From Cercophora sp. LCS_1 (taxonomy: Eukaryota > Ascomycota > Sordariomycetes > Sordariales > Lasiosphaeriaceae), in assembly GCA_036250225.1 (NCBI GenBank), contig JAPZLL010000006.1:744001-808000 (forward strand): DNA of 64,000 bases. Direction: 5' to 3'. A program made the translations under genes and the position numbers. Positions within the stretch are counted from its first letter, which is position 1. Every line of letters begins with the position of its first letter. Below, piece after piece: positions 62,329 to 64,000 of the stretch. A model generated the notes under the pieces. It was not told the origin of the DNA and made no database searches. It saw nothing but the letters and a program-made list of their open reading frames with translations.

Positions 62329-64000
62329 ATGTATGCCAGATACATCCCACCACCCAAGGGGACGCCTTCCATCCCAGCGGTAGCACCTTCATCCCAACTC
62401 GAAACGCTAGGTACCCAGGAGCCGACGCACACCCAGCCCAAGAAGACCGTTTTCGGCGATGATTTTCCGCTGCCTGAACCGAAACGAGGACGACATGACA
62501 ATAGCGAAGTGGAGGCCCCCAACGGGGGAGAGAATTCGTCTGGGAATACTCAAAAGGCACCAAGAAAGAAAAGGAAGGCCGAATTGGAGGACTCAAAGGC
62601 AGGCTCGAAGCGATCCCAGGAAATTGGGGATGCCTCAAGGAAAGCAGCGGAGGGGACAGCGAAACACGAAGAGGCCACAGAACCAGAATGCGAGCACCCC
62701 GTAAACCCCGAGCCCAAGAAACCGAAGCGGGAGAAAAAGAAGAAGGCCATTGCAGAATCCGACGATACCGTTCGCGCAAGGCACAAATCCGTGTTTGAGA
62801 AAGTTGAAAGGGCTCTCCAGTTCAAGGCGATCAGTGGCGACGATGGTGCAGAAAAACAAGAACCAGAGCCAGAGGTCGAGGTTCATGGTCTGGAGCCGCT
62901 ACCACAACCAGAGCCCGTCGCGTTCGACGAATCTAGGCTGACCTACGAGACACTACCACCGTGGCTCGCATCTCCCATTCGCGTGACGAACGAGTCGAGG
63001 CAACCATTCTCAGAACTAGGGATCGCACCAGAGTCGGCCAGGATTCTCGAATCAAAAGGCCTCAAGGGTGCATTTGCGGTCCAGACGGCTGTCTTGCCCT
63101 TGCTCCTGCCATCAGCAGACCGGCAAGGCGATGTCGTTGTGGCCGCCCCTACTGGCTCCGGAAAGACGTTATCCTACGTTCTCCCCATGGTTCAGGATAT
63201 TAGCAAAGGAGCCGTGACCCGCCTCAGGGCCGTCATTGTTCTTCCCACCCGAGAGCTTGTCCAGCAAGTTCAGTCTGCCTGCGAAGCCTGCGTAGCCGCT
63301 TTCGCCATTGGTGGGGGGAAGAAAGCCAAGGTTGGCACCGCTGTGGGAAACAGAGTCTTCAAGGACGAGCAGGCGGCAATCATGGCAGAGGAGCAGCGAT
63401 ATGATCCACAGGGGTACGCAAAGTATCTCAAAAAGCAACGAGCTTTTGTCAACATGGATGACTCGGACGACTCGGACGATGTTGGTCTGAGTTTCACAAA
63501 AACGAAGCCCCTGCCTTACCACACCATCGCACATATCTCTAAGGTCGACATCCTTATATGCACCCCTGGAAGACTTGTCGAACACGTGAACAAGACCCCC
63601 GGCTTTACGCTCGACTATGTCCGTTGGCTGGTCGTCGATGAGGCTGATAAACTGCTTGCTCAAGATTTCCAGCAATGGCTCGATGTGGTGCTCAAGGGGT
63701 TGAGCACGGAAAAGCCAACCGCCAGAGACTTTCCGGGCTCGAACAAAACAGGACCACGAAAAGTCGTCCTCAGCGCCACAATGACCAGGGACGTCAGTCT
63801 GCTCAACCTCTTGAAGCTCTCGCGGCCTCGTCTCGTCCTTCTTGAGGGTAGTAAGGCCGGCGAGCTCACCCTCCCGCCTCTTCTCAAGGAATCCGCCATC
63901 AAGGTTCGCGAGCCGAGCCACAAACCGCTCTACCTGGTCGATTTGCTTCATAGCGAGCACTTGGCTACCGCTGCCACCCCTGAAGGCGCTGTATTGGACT
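62329..64000 (+). CDS. DBP6: DEAD-box RNA helicase, Dbp6-like (3' part beyond window)
   Basis: Open frame of 557 codons from ATG at 62329 to the right edge, no stop and no intron. The start MYARYIPPPKGTPSIP fits the Dbp6 group. A lysine-rich acidic region follows (PKKPKREKKKKAI), then FSELGIAPESARI with the Q of AVQTAVLPLL (Q motif), motif I APTGSGKT near residue 273, motif Ia PTREL, TPGRL, motif II DEAD at 437 and motif III SAT near 482. An insert between Ia and Ib is rich in acidic residues (DDSDDSDDVG), typical for Dbp6. Dbp6 acts in early 60S subunit assembly in the nucleolus. The helicase C domain is outside the window. An overlapping ATG two bases later is out of frame. Confident in the DEAD-box call, fairly so in the subgroup. 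Confidence 0.92.
   Translation, partial: MYARYIPPPKGTPSIPAVAPSSQLETLGTQEPTHTQPKKTVFGDDFPLPEPKRGRHDNSEVEAPNGGENSSGNTQKAPRKKRKAELEDSKAGSKRSQEIGDASRKAAEGTAKHEEATEPECEHPVNPEPKKPKREKKKKAIAESDDTVRARHKSVFEKVERALQFKAISGDDGAEKQEPEPEVEVHGLEPLPQPEPVAFDESRLTYETLPPWLASPIRVTNESRQPFSELGIAPESARILESKGLKGAFAVQTAVLPLLLPSADRQGDVVVAAPTGSGKTLSYVLPMVQDISKGAVTRLRAVIVLPTRELVQQVQSACEACVAAFAIGGGKKAKVGTAVGNRVFKDEQAAIMAEEQRYDPQGYAKYLKKQRAFVNMDDSDDSDDVGLSFTKTKPLPYHTIAHISKVDILICTPGRLVEHVNKTPGFTLDYVRWLVVDEADKLLAQDFQQWLDVVLKGLSTEKPTARDFPGSNKTGPRKVVLSATMTRDVSLLNLLKLSRPRLVLLEGSKAGELTLPPLLKESAIKVREPSHKPLYLVDLLHSEHLATAATPEGAVLD

Overview
The window reads as nuclear DNA of a filamentous ascomycete, most likely a Sordariomycete. 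Coding sequence is GC-rich with C or G at most third positions. Introns are 46-230 nt, mostly about 50-80, usually with GT-AG ends and a CTAAC or CTGAC branch site just upstream of the acceptor. The gene set (HET domain protein, Ede1-like EH protein, BTB protein, GPI-anchored cupredoxin, fungal Hsp70-like ATPase) fits this. No rRNA, tRNA, transposon or CRISPR was recognised. All exon joins were worked out by hand from splice signals and reading frame; none is backed by transcripts.

Region 1 (1-5.4 kb) is accessory in character. It holds the 5' end of a fungal hypothetical gene, an intronless HET-domain gene, and a tandem pair of tiny spliced genes encoding Q/N/H/S/Y-rich proteins. The first copy has a near-ideal N-myristoylation and polybasic N-terminus as its own exon. 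The second copy has lost that module through a one-base difference and carries two in-frame amber codons, one aligned with a CAG of copy one. This is the most unusual part of the window.

Region 2 (5.4-24.3 kb) is mostly housekeeping: frataxin, AP-3 sigma, a small mitochondrial membrane protein, cytosolic leucyl-tRNA synthetase (10 exons), Dph3/Kti11 zinc protein, an Ede1-like endocytic scaffold with three EH domains and a UBA, alpha-tubulin (7 coding exons) and a coiled-coil protein.

Region 3 (26-47 kb): a BTB-like protein, a probable spindle-pole-body coiled-coil protein, a cytochrome-b5-like (MAPR) membrane protein, a GPI-anchored cupredoxin, CENP-X/Mhf2, the mitochondrial ADP/ATP carrier, a divergent ribosomal pair (eS25 and uS7), a GNAT acetyltransferase, a short-chain dehydrogenase and a low-complexity proline-rich protein.

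Region 4 (47-64 kb): a 1347-residue protein with a degenerate PARP-like C-terminal domain, a coiled-coil protein with a conserved-looking C-terminal domain, an HSPA12-type Hsp70-like ATPase, a small acidic protein, the GPI-anchor GlcNAc transferase Spt14/PIG-A, and the first 557 codons of a Dbp6-like DEAD-box helicase that runs off the right edge.

Most genes stand alone, as is normal in fungi. Functional links are limited to divergent promoters (frataxin/AP-3 sigma, small mitochondrial protein/LeuRS, eS25/uS7, Spt14/Dbp6) and the proposed HET plus Q/N-rich locus, which is inference.
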